Source: an uncultured Paenibacillaceae bacterium (GTDB lineage: Bacteria > Bacillota > Bacilli > Aneurinibacillales > Aneurinibacillaceae). From it: a stretch of DNA of 30,471 nt. A program made the translations under genes and the position numbers. The notes beneath the pieces were generated by a model. It did no database searches, had not been told where the DNA came from, and was given only the letters and a program-made list of their open reading frames with translations. The DNA lies in the NCBI GenBank assembly GCA_937874515.1, contig CALNBV010000015.1:1-30471 (forward strand), in the 5' to 3' direction. Shown here in pieces: positions 16,067 to 23,636 of the stretch (the stretch's first letter is position 1; each line of letters opens with the position of its first letter).

Positions 16067-16095
16067 ATAATAAGACAAAAAAAGAGTTTTGTAAA
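16067..16095 (-). promoter_or_regulatory. Sigma-A promoter of the rhodanese gene
   Basis: On the minus strand, TTTACA (16090-16095) is followed by a 17-base spacer and TATTAT (16067-16072), each one mismatch from consensus. The operator abuts the -10 box. The promoter lies just past the ccdA stop codon, giving the rhodanese gene independent control. Confidence 0.75.
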
Positions 16096-16104
16096 CCACT
16101 TCTT

Positions 16105-16827
16105 TTAAATCCCAAAAGGATTAAAGGAAGATAACCAGGCGCTGATTTGTTGCATTTTTCCTGAGAAAATTAACACCCCAAGAGCAATGAGAATCCAGCC
16201 GCTAACCACTTTAATCACAGGCATCCATTTGTTTACCTGACGAATAAGTTTCACAGAATAAAGCATAAGCATAGAGATGATTAAAAAAGGAATGCCCAGG
16301 CCTAGAGAATAAACGATTAACAAATAAACACCAGTTGTTACAGTAGCCGTATTCCCTGCCAACAGCAAAATAGATGATAAGGCCAGTCCTACACAGGGTG
16401 TCCATCCAGCAGCAAATGCCATTCCTAACAAAACGGAAGAAAAAATCCCACCTGCTTTGATTTTCCCCATATCCATCCGTTTCTCTTTTAACAAGAATTT
16501 GAACTGGAGCCATCCCATGGTTTGAAAACCAAAGATGACAATGAGTATTCCACTTATTTGTTGAACTAACTCTCGATTTTCCTTTAAGTATTGTCCAAGG
16601 AAACTGGCTGTTGCTCCAAACAATACGAAAATGATACTAAAGCCGATAATGAATGACAAGGATCGGATAAGTAAAGTAGATGGTTTCGTTACCAATTTAT
16701 CTCCATCTACCATTCCCCCTGTTAAATGGGTAATATAGGCAGGAATAAGTGGAAAAACACAGGGAGAAAAAAAGGATAAAAGCCCGGCTATTAAAGCAAA
16801 AGAAAAAGATACGGATTGTTCCATCAT
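16105..16827 (-). CDS. ccdA: Cytochrome c biogenesis / thiol-disulfide exchange protein CcdA
   Basis: CcdA passes electrons from cytoplasmic thioredoxin across the membrane to outside thiol-disulfide proteins. In Bacillus these serve cytochrome c maturation and spore synthesis (StoA). The protein is 240 residues with six membrane helices. The two redox cysteines are visible: Cys23 in SFFSPCVFPLIP and Cys145 in FAAGWTPCVG. Two consecutive ATGs follow AGGAGGTGAA; the second (16824) has the better spacing. It lies 51 bases behind ydbT in the same direction and may be in that operon. No cytochrome c gene or resA is in the window. Confidence 0.93.
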   Translation of the reverse strand: MMEQSVSFSFALIAGLLSFFSPCVFPLIPAYITHLTGGMVDGDKLVTKPSTLLIRSLSFIIGFSIIFVLFGATASFLGQYLKENRELVQQISGILIVIFGFQTMGWLQFKFLLKEKRMDMGKIKAGGIFSSVLLGMAFAAGWTPCVGLALSSILLLAGNTATVTTGVYLLIVYSLGLGIPFLIISMLMLYSVKLIRQVNKWMPVIKVVSGWILIALGVLIFSGKMQQISAWLSSFNPFGI

Positions 16828-16878
16828 TTCACCTCCTTCCCGTCATTTTGCCATAACCACCGGTAACCTTCAACCTTA

Positions 16879-18306
16879 TTATCTTTTTGTTAAAGTTTCA
16901 AAAAGCATCTTTCCATCTTTTTCATCTAAATCTTTCACCTTAAAGTCTTCCCCCGCAAAAGACGAGGCAACGTTAACACTGTATGTTGCCAATTCTTTTC
17001 GTCTTTGAAAATAGGAACGCTGGATCAGATGGGATTGAATTCTTAACCTGGGAATAATCCCTGTCGTACGGGCCAGTTTTCTGCTGCGGATCATCAGCTT
17101 ATTCCCTTTTAAGAAAAAGCCTGCATCCCTAAATTTTAATGCCCCAAATAAAGCTCCCATTGGAAGAAGAAGAAGGGACAACAAACCCCAGGTAGGAAAA
17201 AAATAGATAAGCCCTGCCACAACAGGAAGCCAGGGAATGGTATTCCAATACATGTAGCGGCTTAGTGCTCTTTTCGGCAAACCCTTTACTTCTAGGTCCT
17301 CCGCATAATCTGGCAGAAAGGTTTGAAGAAAAGATACCACCTTTCCCTTTTTCATCAATGGGAATAATAACACATTTTCAGGTTGGCCAATTTCTCCCCC
17401 TGCATAAACCAACTTCAACGTCACATACCCTAAAGGTTGGCGCAGAAGCCCTTCAATCATTTTGATAGACTGAATGCGAAAAAGTGAAATAGTAAACTGT
17501 TTTCGTTCTAAAATGCCATAGGAAATAAACAGCTTGTCCCCTGTTCTTTGCACTTTAAAATTGCCATAAAGAATAATTGTGTAAATGACAGAAATAATCC
17601 ATGTAATGGCCAATATAGCAATCCCTAAAAGGATATATCCTTGCCATTGTGAAAACTGAGGCAAGTAGTCTATAAAATCAATATCCTCGAAAATTTGTGC
17701 AATGAAAGAAAATAATGTAACGACCCCTGAAAGAATCACTCCTATTTTTCCAGAAGTAATCCCAGTTACCACTAACTCTTTAGTGGTAATGGTCCGCTCA
17801 TTCTCTGTGATTTCCACAATGGCTTCCTCAGAGGTTGACGTTTGATTCCAGGCTAAAATCTCCTGTTTCAACCGTTCAGCTTCCTCTTTCGTAACAGCTG
17901 TCAATTTAACCTCAGGCTCTATTCCTCCGGCGGTTTGCATTTGCACTTTGACAACTCCAAAAATTTGATGCAACAGGCTCTCCGTAAAGTCAATGCTATG
18001 TATTTTTTCAAGGGGAATATATTTCTTTTCCCTTATAAAAACCCCTTGTTCCACACGGAATTCTCCTTCTTCAATGCGATAAGTAAAAGTTCGCCAGTGA
18101 AAAATCCCCCACAAAACAGTAAGTAAAGTAATCGCACCCCATATTCCCAATTCGTACAAACTAAATTGATCTTCATTTCCCCTGATAAAGGTACCAACGA
18201 GTACAACCATTAAAGGTATGAACATATCCCGTATCCCTTTTAAAGAAGCAAAGAGGGCTACTAAAGGATGTAAACGGCGAGGGGCACTCATAGTTTTAGA
18301 TGTCAT
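16879..18306 (-). CDS. ydbT: Membrane protein with bacterial PH (bPH2/DUF304) domains, YdbT-like
   Basis: This is a 475-residue membrane protein with paired helices and three bacterial PH domains of the bPH2 (DUF304) type. Domain motifs recur: YRIEEGEFRVEQGVF..EKKYIPLEKIHSIDF near 75-108, FKVQRTGDKLFISYGILERKQFTISLFRIQSI near 248-282, and NKLMIRSRKLARTTGIIPRLRIQSHLIQRS near 405-430. In B. subtilis ydbS-ydbT lie beside acpS and affect tolerance to antimicrobials. It overlaps ydbS by 11 bases, giving translational coupling. The molecular function is not established. Confidence 0.85.
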   Translation of the reverse strand: MTSKTMSAPRRLHPLVALFASLKGIRDMFIPLMVVLVGTFIRGNEDQFSLYELGIWGAITLLTVLWGIFHWRTFTYRIEEGEFRVEQGVFIREKKYIPLEKIHSIDFTESLLHQIFGVVKVQMQTAGGIEPEVKLTAVTKEEAERLKQEILAWNQTSTSEEAIVEITENERTITTKELVVTGITSGKIGVILSGVVTLFSFIAQIFEDIDFIDYLPQFSQWQGYILLGIAILAITWIISVIYTIILYGNFKVQRTGDKLFISYGILERKQFTISLFRIQSIKMIEGLLRQPLGYVTLKLVYAGGEIGQPENVLLFPLMKKGKVVSFLQTFLPDYAEDLEVKGLPKRALSRYMYWNTIPWLPVVAGLIYFFPTWGLLSLLLLPMGALFGALKFRDAGFFLKGNKLMIRSRKLARTTGIIPRLRIQSHLIQRSYFQRRKELATYSVNVASSFAGEDFKVKDLDEKDGKMLFETLTKR

Positions 18307-18775
18307 TTTCCGTTACCCTCGCCAACTTCGCAATTTGATCCCGTAATTGAGCAGCTACTTCCTGAGATAAAGCGGGAATTTCATGCCTCCCTGCTGCCGT
18401 ACTTAAAGCGACCGTAGCTAACCCGTATTTCTTCAAATAAGGACCCTGCTCTGTATCCACCTGTTGCACCTTTACCATGGGAATCAAGGTTCTTTTCGTA
18501 ACTAGCACGCCATGTTGAATATCCACTTCTTCTTCAAACACTTCATATCGCCAGCGTTTCATGCGAATTCCTGGTATTACAAAAACAAAGAAAACAACAA
18601 TCAGTAAGGTGACTACAGCCCCAATAATCCAAATAAATTGTGGCCAATCAAATAAATTGCCTACAATGAAAAGAGTAAGGGTTATGGAGGCAAAGATGAC
18701 CCCTGTGGTCCACCCATTCAATTGCCATACCCGGTATGCTCGAGCATCTATTTTTTCTTTTGGCTCAGGCCTCAT
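18296..18775 (-). CDS. ydbS: Membrane protein with one bacterial PH (bPH2) domain, YdbS-like
   Basis: From ATG 18775 (MRPEPKEK) the protein is 159 residues. The open frame extends three codons further to a TTG at 18784, but GGGGG is placed 10 bases before the ATG and would touch the TTG. Two membrane helices (about 22-65) precede a bPH2 domain with WRYEVFEEEVDIQHGVLVTKRTLIPMVKVQQVDTEQGP, the family hallmark. It is the first gene of the ydbS-ydbT pair, probably a heteromeric membrane complex. Confidence 0.87.
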   Translation of the reverse strand: MRPEPKEKIDARAYRVWQLNGWTTGVIFASITLTLFIVGNLFDWPQFIWIIGAVVTLLIVVFFVFVIPGIRMKRWRYEVFEEEVDIQHGVLVTKRTLIPMVKVQQVDTEQGPYLKKYGLATVALSTAAGRHEIPALSQEVAAQLRDQIAKLARVTENDI

Positions 18776-18812
18776 TTCTATCAATCCCCCAGTTTTTTTT
18801 CTTTATTTACGA

Positions 18813-18841
18813 ATTAGACTCCCCGGGGGTTCCATATTCAA
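18813..18841 (-). promoter_or_regulatory. Probable sigma-A promoter of ydbS-ydbT
   Basis: On the minus strand, TTGAAT (18836-18841) is followed by a 17-base spacer and TCTAAT (18813-18818). The spacer holds the GC palindrome CCCCGGGG. It fills the 67-base gap between the yodQ stop and ydbS. No clear terminator of the yod operon precedes it. Confidence 0.45.
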
Positions 18842-18842
18842 C

Positions 18843-20072
18843 TTATTTTTGCACATTGCACCATTTCATAATCATACTGGCCAAAACCACCACACATGTT
18901 CCTACCTGCTCCAATTGGATATACTCATTGGGATAGTGGGCAACTCCTGTCTTCCCCGGTCCAAAAATAAGGACTGGAATTCCACCAACTTTATTTAATA
19001 GTCCACCATCCGTGCCCCAGGGAGAGGCTTGAACGATTGGGTCTATGCCTACAACTTCTCGAAAGGAATTCATTAGGGTTTCTGCAAAGGGGTGATGGGA
19101 AGGAAGACTTCCTGGGTGCCACCGTGCCCCATACCATTGCAGTTCTGGAGGATACTCCTTCAACCATTCATCCTCAATAGAAGAGATGGCATGATAAAGC
19201 TCCTGTTGTGCATCCACTAATTCTTCATCAGGGCTAACACCCATTCGCCCAGTGAACTCCACCTGGTCAGGAACAGATGATGGCCAGTTCCCTCCCTCGA
19301 TGGTCCCCACATTAATTGGGATAGGGATGGGAGAGGCAGTATTTCTCTTCTGTTCTAACTCACGGATCACTTCCATCACCACATAGCCTTTTTCAATGGC
19401 GCTAACTCCCTCATATCGAGTCCCACCATGGGCTGACTTACCCTTTATTCGGATGCGAAACCACATGGAGCCTTGTTGTTTGGGGAATAGTTTCATATCT
19501 GTAGGTTCTGGAATAATAGCGGCATCCCCTTGATACCCCCGCAAATAAGCCGCTAACGTTCCCGCTCCCCCACGTTCTTCCTCAATAACGCTTTGAAAAA
19601 TCACATCCCCTTTTAAGGGAATTTGCAAATCCCGTAAGCATTCCATGGCAAATAACATGGCTGCTAATCCGCCCTTCATGTCTGTAACCCCACGTCCATA
19701 CATCTTACCCTGCTCTATTTTTCCACTAAAGGGGTCATCATCCCATTGTTGAAGGTCCCCCGGGGGAACCACATCGATATGGCCATTCAGGATGAGAGAC
19801 CTTCCATGCCCTTTCCCTTCCCATACCCCAACCACATTGGGGCTGCCTGAGAAATCGGTACGTGGACAACAAAACAAAGGATGGATAACGAAAGAATCTC
19901 CTCCTGGTTCCCAACGATCCACCTTCGCCCCTAATGATTGTAATTTTGCCATAATGATTTCCTGTGCTTTTGCCTCATTGCCTGGCAGACTAGGCGCTTG
20001 CACCAATTGTTGCAAAAAAGAGGCCAGTTCACCCTCTTTTCCCCCCATCCACGCCTTCATTTGTTTTATCAT
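18843..20072 (-). CDS. yodQ: M20-family metal-dependent deacylase (YodQ-like)
   Basis: This is a dinuclear-zinc M20 hydrolase of 409 residues, of the acetylornithine deacetylase/succinyl-diaminopimelate desuccinylase group. Metal and catalytic motifs are visible: LNGHIDVVPPGD (His, Asp), GRGVTDMKGGLAAM (bridging Asp), SVIEEERGGAG (catalytic Glu pair) and the C-terminal HYPNEY His. It is the last gene of the ablB-yodT-yodS-yodR-yodQ operon, 5-11 bases after yodR. In that setting it most likely removes the acetyl group that AblB adds to beta-lysine or its keto-acid product. ATG 20072 is preferred because GGGGG touches the earlier ATG at 20078. Confidence 0.85.
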   Translation of the reverse strand: MIKQMKAWMGGKEGELASFLQQLVQAPSLPGNEAKAQEIIMAKLQSLGAKVDRWEPGGDSFVIHPLFCCPRTDFSGSPNVVGVWEGKGHGRSLILNGHIDVVPPGDLQQWDDDPFSGKIEQGKMYGRGVTDMKGGLAAMLFAMECLRDLQIPLKGDVIFQSVIEEERGGAGTLAAYLRGYQGDAAIIPEPTDMKLFPKQQGSMWFRIRIKGKSAHGGTRYEGVSAIEKGYVVMEVIRELEQKRNTASPIPIPINVGTIEGGNWPSSVPDQVEFTGRMGVSPDEELVDAQQELYHAISSIEDEWLKEYPPELQWYGARWHPGSLPSHHPFAETLMNSFREVVGIDPIVQASPWGTDGGLLNKVGGIPVLIFGPGKTGVAHYPNEYIQLEQVGTCVVVLASMIMKWCNVQK

Positions 20073-20083
20073 ATGCATCCCCC

Positions 20084-20722
20084 TTAATACATTAAAGGCG
20101 CACCGGTGGCCTTCACAACCTCCTGTAAAGAATAGGGTGAAAGAACCTCCTTTAATGCTAAGCCATCTTCCTGGACTTCAATGACCGCACGTTCCGTAAT
20201 AATTAAATGAACACAACGGGGAGCCGTTAAAGGAAGGGAACAGGTGGATACAATTTTCGGCCTTCCCTTTCCATCGGTATGATTCATTAACACAATGACC
20301 CTTCGGGATTTTTGCGCTAAATCAATGGCGCCTCCCATCCCAGGCACTTTTTTTCCAGGGACAATCCAATTGGCAAGGTCCCCCTTTTCACTGACTTCCA
20401 GGGCACCAAGAATGGTGAGATCAATTAATCCTCTGCGAATCATGCCAAAGGCCAGTGTACTATCAAAATAAGAGGCCCCTGGAATAAGGGTGACAGGAAA
20501 TCCCCCTGCATTGCATAAGTTTTCATCCTCTTTTCCTGTTTCAGGGGAAGGACCAACCCCTAAGATGCCATTTTCGGCATGAAACATCACAGATTGTTCT
20601 GCAGGAATGTAATCTGCAACCAAAGTAGGAATACCAATTCCTAAGTTGACGGTCATCCCCTCTTTGATTTCCAATGCTGCCCTTCTCGCAATCCTTTGCC
20701 TTTCTACGTCTCCCAGTGCCAT
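20084..20722 (-). CDS. yodR: 3-oxoacid CoA-transferase subunit B (YodR-like)
   Basis: This is the beta subunit of a family I CoA-transferase, which swaps CoA between carboxylic acids through a glutamyl-CoA intermediate. The catalytic Glu is in MFHAENGILGVG. Other motifs are VNLGIGIPTLV, NAGGFPVTLIPGASYFDSTLAFGMIRRG and KVPGMGGAIDLA. It is 212 residues from the ATG at 20722, which has AAGGGGTGA at good spacing; the longer TTG start at 20728 is too close to that site. It overlaps the end of yodS. Together they should activate the keto acid formed in beta-lysine breakdown. Confidence 0.9.
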   Translation of the reverse strand: MALGDVERQRIARRAALEIKEGMTVNLGIGIPTLVADYIPAEQSVMFHAENGILGVGPSPETGKEDENLCNAGGFPVTLIPGASYFDSTLAFGMIRRGLIDLTILGALEVSEKGDLANWIVPGKKVPGMGGAIDLAQKSRRVIVLMNHTDGKGRPKIVSTCSLPLTAPRCVHLIITERAVIEVQEDGLALKEVLSPYSLQEVVKATGAPLMY

Positions 20723-21390
20723 GGCCAATTCACCCCTTCACTTTGCACCACATAATTCACAAAAATTCCAGGGGTAATAATTCCCTCCGGGTCTAATTCT
20801 CCCGTAGGAACAATTTCTTCCACTTCCGCAATGGTAAGATTCGATGCCATCGCCACCATAGGATTAAAGTTTCTCGCACTTTTATCAAACACTAAATTTC
20901 CATAGGCATCCCCTTGTTTTGCATAGACAATGCCTACCTCCCCTGTCAAGGCAGGTTCGATAATGTACTCTTTCCCTCGCACTTTTGTTGTCATTTTTTC
21001 CATGGCCGCAATGGTTCCTAACCCTACATCCACAAGAATGCCTCCTAACCCCACTCCACCGGCACGTATTTTCTCCGCAAGGGTCCCCTGAGGAAAAAAA
21101 GTAACCCGGATTTTCCCCTGGTTCATTTGCTCCCCTGCAATAGGATTTGAACCGATATGGGAAGTAATCAGAGTCTGTACCCGTTCTGCTGTGAAAAGCC
21201 TGCCAATCCCAATTTCGGGAAATCCTGCATCATTGCCAATGAGATGCAATCCTTTAACACCTTTATCTAATATGCCTTGAATAAGGGACGGAGGGTTTCC
21301 TACACCACCAAATCCCCCATACATCAAACAGGTTTCATCTTTGATGGCGTTTAATGCTTCTTCCATAGATACAACTTTGTTTTTATCCAT
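20704..21390 (-). CDS. yodS: 3-oxoacid CoA-transferase subunit A (YodS-like)
   Basis: This is the alpha subunit of the same family I CoA-transferase, 228 residues. It has the glycine-rich CoA-binding segment MYGGFGGVGNPPSLI near 19-33, TSHIGSNPIAG, PQGTLAEKIRAGGVGLGG, and KGDAYGNLVFDKSARNFNPMVAMAS-type sequence with AKQGDAYGNLVF. It starts inside the end of yodT (8-base overlap) behind AGGAGGATT, and its own end overlaps yodR. Family assignment is firm; the substrate is inferred from the kam/yod context. Confidence 0.9.
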   Translation of the reverse strand: MDKNKVVSMEEALNAIKDETCLMYGGFGGVGNPPSLIQGILDKGVKGLHLIGNDAGFPEIGIGRLFTAERVQTLITSHIGSNPIAGEQMNQGKIRVTFFPQGTLAEKIRAGGVGLGGILVDVGLGTIAAMEKMTTKVRGKEYIIEPALTGEVGIVYAKQGDAYGNLVFDKSARNFNPMVAMASNLTIAEVEEIVPTGELDPEGIITPGIFVNYVVQSEGVNWPWHWET

Positions 21391-22702
21391 GTTTTAAATC
21401 CTCCTCCAATAATGAAAGAGCTTGATCTAACCGTTGCAATAAAACATTCATATCCTCCTGTTGCAGCGTAAAGGGTGGAGCGACCAATACCCCTTCACCC
21501 CCATAATAATCTGACCCTCCCATAGCAGGATAAAGAAGTAATCCCAAAGAAAAAGCTTTTTCAATCAGTCGTTCTGAAAGTCCTTTTTGCTCAAAATCTC
21601 CGAATTCAATTCCACATAGAAACCCTTTCCCCCGCACATCCCCAACAATGGGATGGGCTTCTTTTATTTTTTTCAATTCTCTCATAAGCATATTTCCCTT
21701 TTCAGCTACCTTTTGAATTAACTGGTTTTTTTCAATAATGTCTAAAACTGCAAGGGCAGCAGCGGCTGACTGAGGATGGGCACTATAGGTATGGCCAGCC
21801 ATAATGGCCCCAGATCCATTGCTAATCACATCTATAATTCGCTCACTGACAATCGTAGCGGCAATGGGAGCATATCCTGCACTCATCCCTTTCCCCAGGG
21901 CAATCAGATCAGGTATGACCCCCCAATGATTAATGGCAAAGTTTCGGCCTGTTCTTCCCATTCCTGTCATCACTTCATCCACAATAAACAAGATGCCATA
22001 ATGGTCACACAGCTGTTTAATTCGTTGATAATAATAAGGCGGGGGGACTATAGCACCACCTGATGCCCCAATAATGGGTTCACAAATGAAAGCGGCAATG
22101 TATTCAGGGCCTTCCCTCTTAATGACTTTTTCTAACTGTTCCGCACAGGGTAATTGGCAATGGGGGTAACTCTCATGGAAAGGACAACGATAACAATAGG
22201 GGGGGTCAATCATAGGAGAATCAAATAATAAAGGAACATACTTTATTCTGCGGGGGATATGGCCTGATACTGCCAGTGACCCCATGGTAATACCGTGATA
22301 ACCCATCCATCGTGATAGAATTTTATACTTTCCTTTCACCCCTTTCTCTTGCCAGTATTGTAAGGCAATTTTGATGGCTGTTTCTGTGGCTTCTGATCCG
22401 CTATTTACAAAAAAAACATACTCCAAATCACCAGGTGCCCAGGATGCTAATTTTTCAGCAAGGTTTTCCGCAACTTCACTGGTAAACTGAGAACGGTAAG
22501 TAAAAGACACTTTATTGGCCTGTTTTTCCATGGCTGCAATCACTTCAGGCACTCCATGACCAATATTGGCTGTAATAGCGCCTGAACATCCATCTAAATA
22601 GGCCTTTCCATGGGTATCATATAAATAAACCCCTTTTCCATGGGACACCAAAGGATAGGTTTTAGTAAAAACAGGCTTGATCACATGGCTGTTTAACCTC
22701 AT
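21383..22702 (-). CDS. yodT: Class III PLP-dependent aminotransferase (YodT-like)
   Basis: This is a 439-residue omega-type aminotransferase. The PLP-binding Lys271 is in ALGKGMSAGYAP, the Asp242 pair partner in VDEVMTGMGRTG, and the phosphate site in NSGSEATETAIK (100-111). A cysteine cluster CYRC...CQLPC (Cys170, 173, 182, 186) could bind a metal and is notable. By context it should convert N-acetyl-beta-lysine (3-amino group) to the 3-oxo acid before CoA transfer. It begins 6 bases after the ablB stop, using GGGGG within the end of that gene. Confidence 0.88.
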   Translation of the reverse strand: MRLNSHVIKPVFTKTYPLVSHGKGVYLYDTHGKAYLDGCSGAITANIGHGVPEVIAAMEKQANKVSFTYRSQFTSEVAENLAEKLASWAPGDLEYVFFVNSGSEATETAIKIALQYWQEKGVKGKYKILSRWMGYHGITMGSLAVSGHIPRRIKYVPLLFDSPMIDPPYCYRCPFHESYPHCQLPCAEQLEKVIKREGPEYIAAFICEPIIGASGGAIVPPPYYYQRIKQLCDHYGILFIVDEVMTGMGRTGRNFAINHWGVIPDLIALGKGMSAGYAPIAATIVSERIIDVISNGSGAIMAGHTYSAHPQSAAAALAVLDIIEKNQLIQKVAEKGNMLMRELKKIKEAHPIVGDVRGKGFLCGIEFGDFEQKGLSERLIEKAFSLGLLLYPAMGGSDYYGGEGVLVAPPFTLQQEDMNVLLQRLDQALSLLEEDLKHG

Positions 22703-22708
22703 GTTGGT

Positions 22709-23563
22709 TTAGCCCCCATTCTTTACCCATAAACACATATCTTCATAAGCCCCTGCAATTCTGCAATTTTGTGTTAACCTTCCTGAATACATGTACCCTA
22801 ATTGATGGAGAGCAGCATTCATGCCAAAGGATTGGGAACGGGCGAGAGAATACAGATTATATATCCTTTGATCCTTTAACTTCTCCCCCAGAACATAAAT
22901 TAAAAGGCGCATGAACCCGTGGCCACGAAATTGTGGCAAGGTGACACAATCGGTCATTTCAGCATTATAATCTGTATAATTAATTTCTGCCGAAGCCGCA
23001 CTTACGATTTGGCCCTCTTTTTCTACGATATAAAATAAACTGCCTTCCTCCATGACAGAAGATAAATAGGCAGGGTCGTGCACAGGAGTAGGATAAGAAA
23101 CAAAAATGCTCCCATATAAACGGGATAGAATAGAAGCATCTTCAGAAGTGGCTTTTCGTAAAACAAAGGAATCTGGCAACAATGGTTTATCTGTTTGTAT
23201 CGAAAGCCTGAGCACACGCTGCAGGATTTCATCTTCTTTCTTCCATTGATTGCTGATTCTCCGTCTTTCATCATAATAAAACGACATACAATACGCATCA
23301 CTCCCTCGAAAATACCCACTGTACACCCCTTCTACCATAAATCCCCTGGAAAGAAATGATCGCCAATGTTCACTTCTCACTTTCACAAAGCTTTTCGTAA
23401 AGAAATTTTTTTTTGCCAAACGATTAATTTCCTTGATGATTGCATATATATTTCCACGATAATCATCTACCCGTAACCGCAGACTATACCAATCTAAACA
23501 CACCTTCATAATGAAATCGGATCCAGATATTGTACTATTCATGTAATATTTCAGTTCACTCAT
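22709..23563 (-). CDS. ablB: Beta-lysine N6-acetyltransferase (AblB/YodP)
   Basis: This GNAT-family enzyme transfers acetyl from acetyl-CoA to the side-chain amino group of beta-lysine made by KamA. The 284-residue length and two-part layout fit AblB: an N-terminal domain (about 1-130) and a GNAT domain (about 135-280) with the acetyl-CoA loop QFRGHGFMRLL and YNLYSLARSQSFGMNAALHQLGY. In archaea and some bacteria the product is an osmolyte; here the downstream aminotransferase, CoA-transferase and deacetylase point to breakdown instead. The start codon is the second ATG after AGGAGG; the first opens a two-codon frame (ATG CTA TGA) that overlaps it. Confidence 0.9.
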   Translation of the reverse strand: MSELKYYMNSTISGSDFIMKVCLDWYSLRLRVDDYRGNIYAIIKEINRLAKKNFFTKSFVKVRSEHWRSFLSRGFMVEGVYSGYFRGSDAYCMSFYYDERRRISNQWKKEDEILQRVLRLSIQTDKPLLPDSFVLRKATSEDASILSRLYGSIFVSYPTPVHDPAYLSSVMEEGSLFYIVEKEGQIVSAASAEINYTDYNAEMTDCVTLPQFRGHGFMRLLIYVLGEKLKDQRIYNLYSLARSQSFGMNAALHQLGYMYSGRLTQNCRIAGAYEDMCLWVKNGG

Positions 23564-23592
23564 AGCATAAATGCCTCCTAAGCAAACCCTTT

Positions 23593-23609
23593 CTCTATAT
23601 TTATTAGAG
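23593..23609. repeat. Short inverted repeat in the ablB-kamR divergent gap
   Basis: CTCTA (23593-23597) and TAGAG (23605-23609) flank 7 A/T bases in the 73-base gap between divergent ablB and kamR. It is a candidate shared operator. The arms are short and the evidence is weak. Confidence 0.3.
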
Positions 23610-23636
23610 CCTAATGAAGAGTAGAAGGAGATTAAT

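Noticed and set aside
18819..18832. CCCCCGGGG sequence after yodQ as a terminator
   Set aside because: It has no loop and no T run; it fits better as the spacer of the ydbS promoter.
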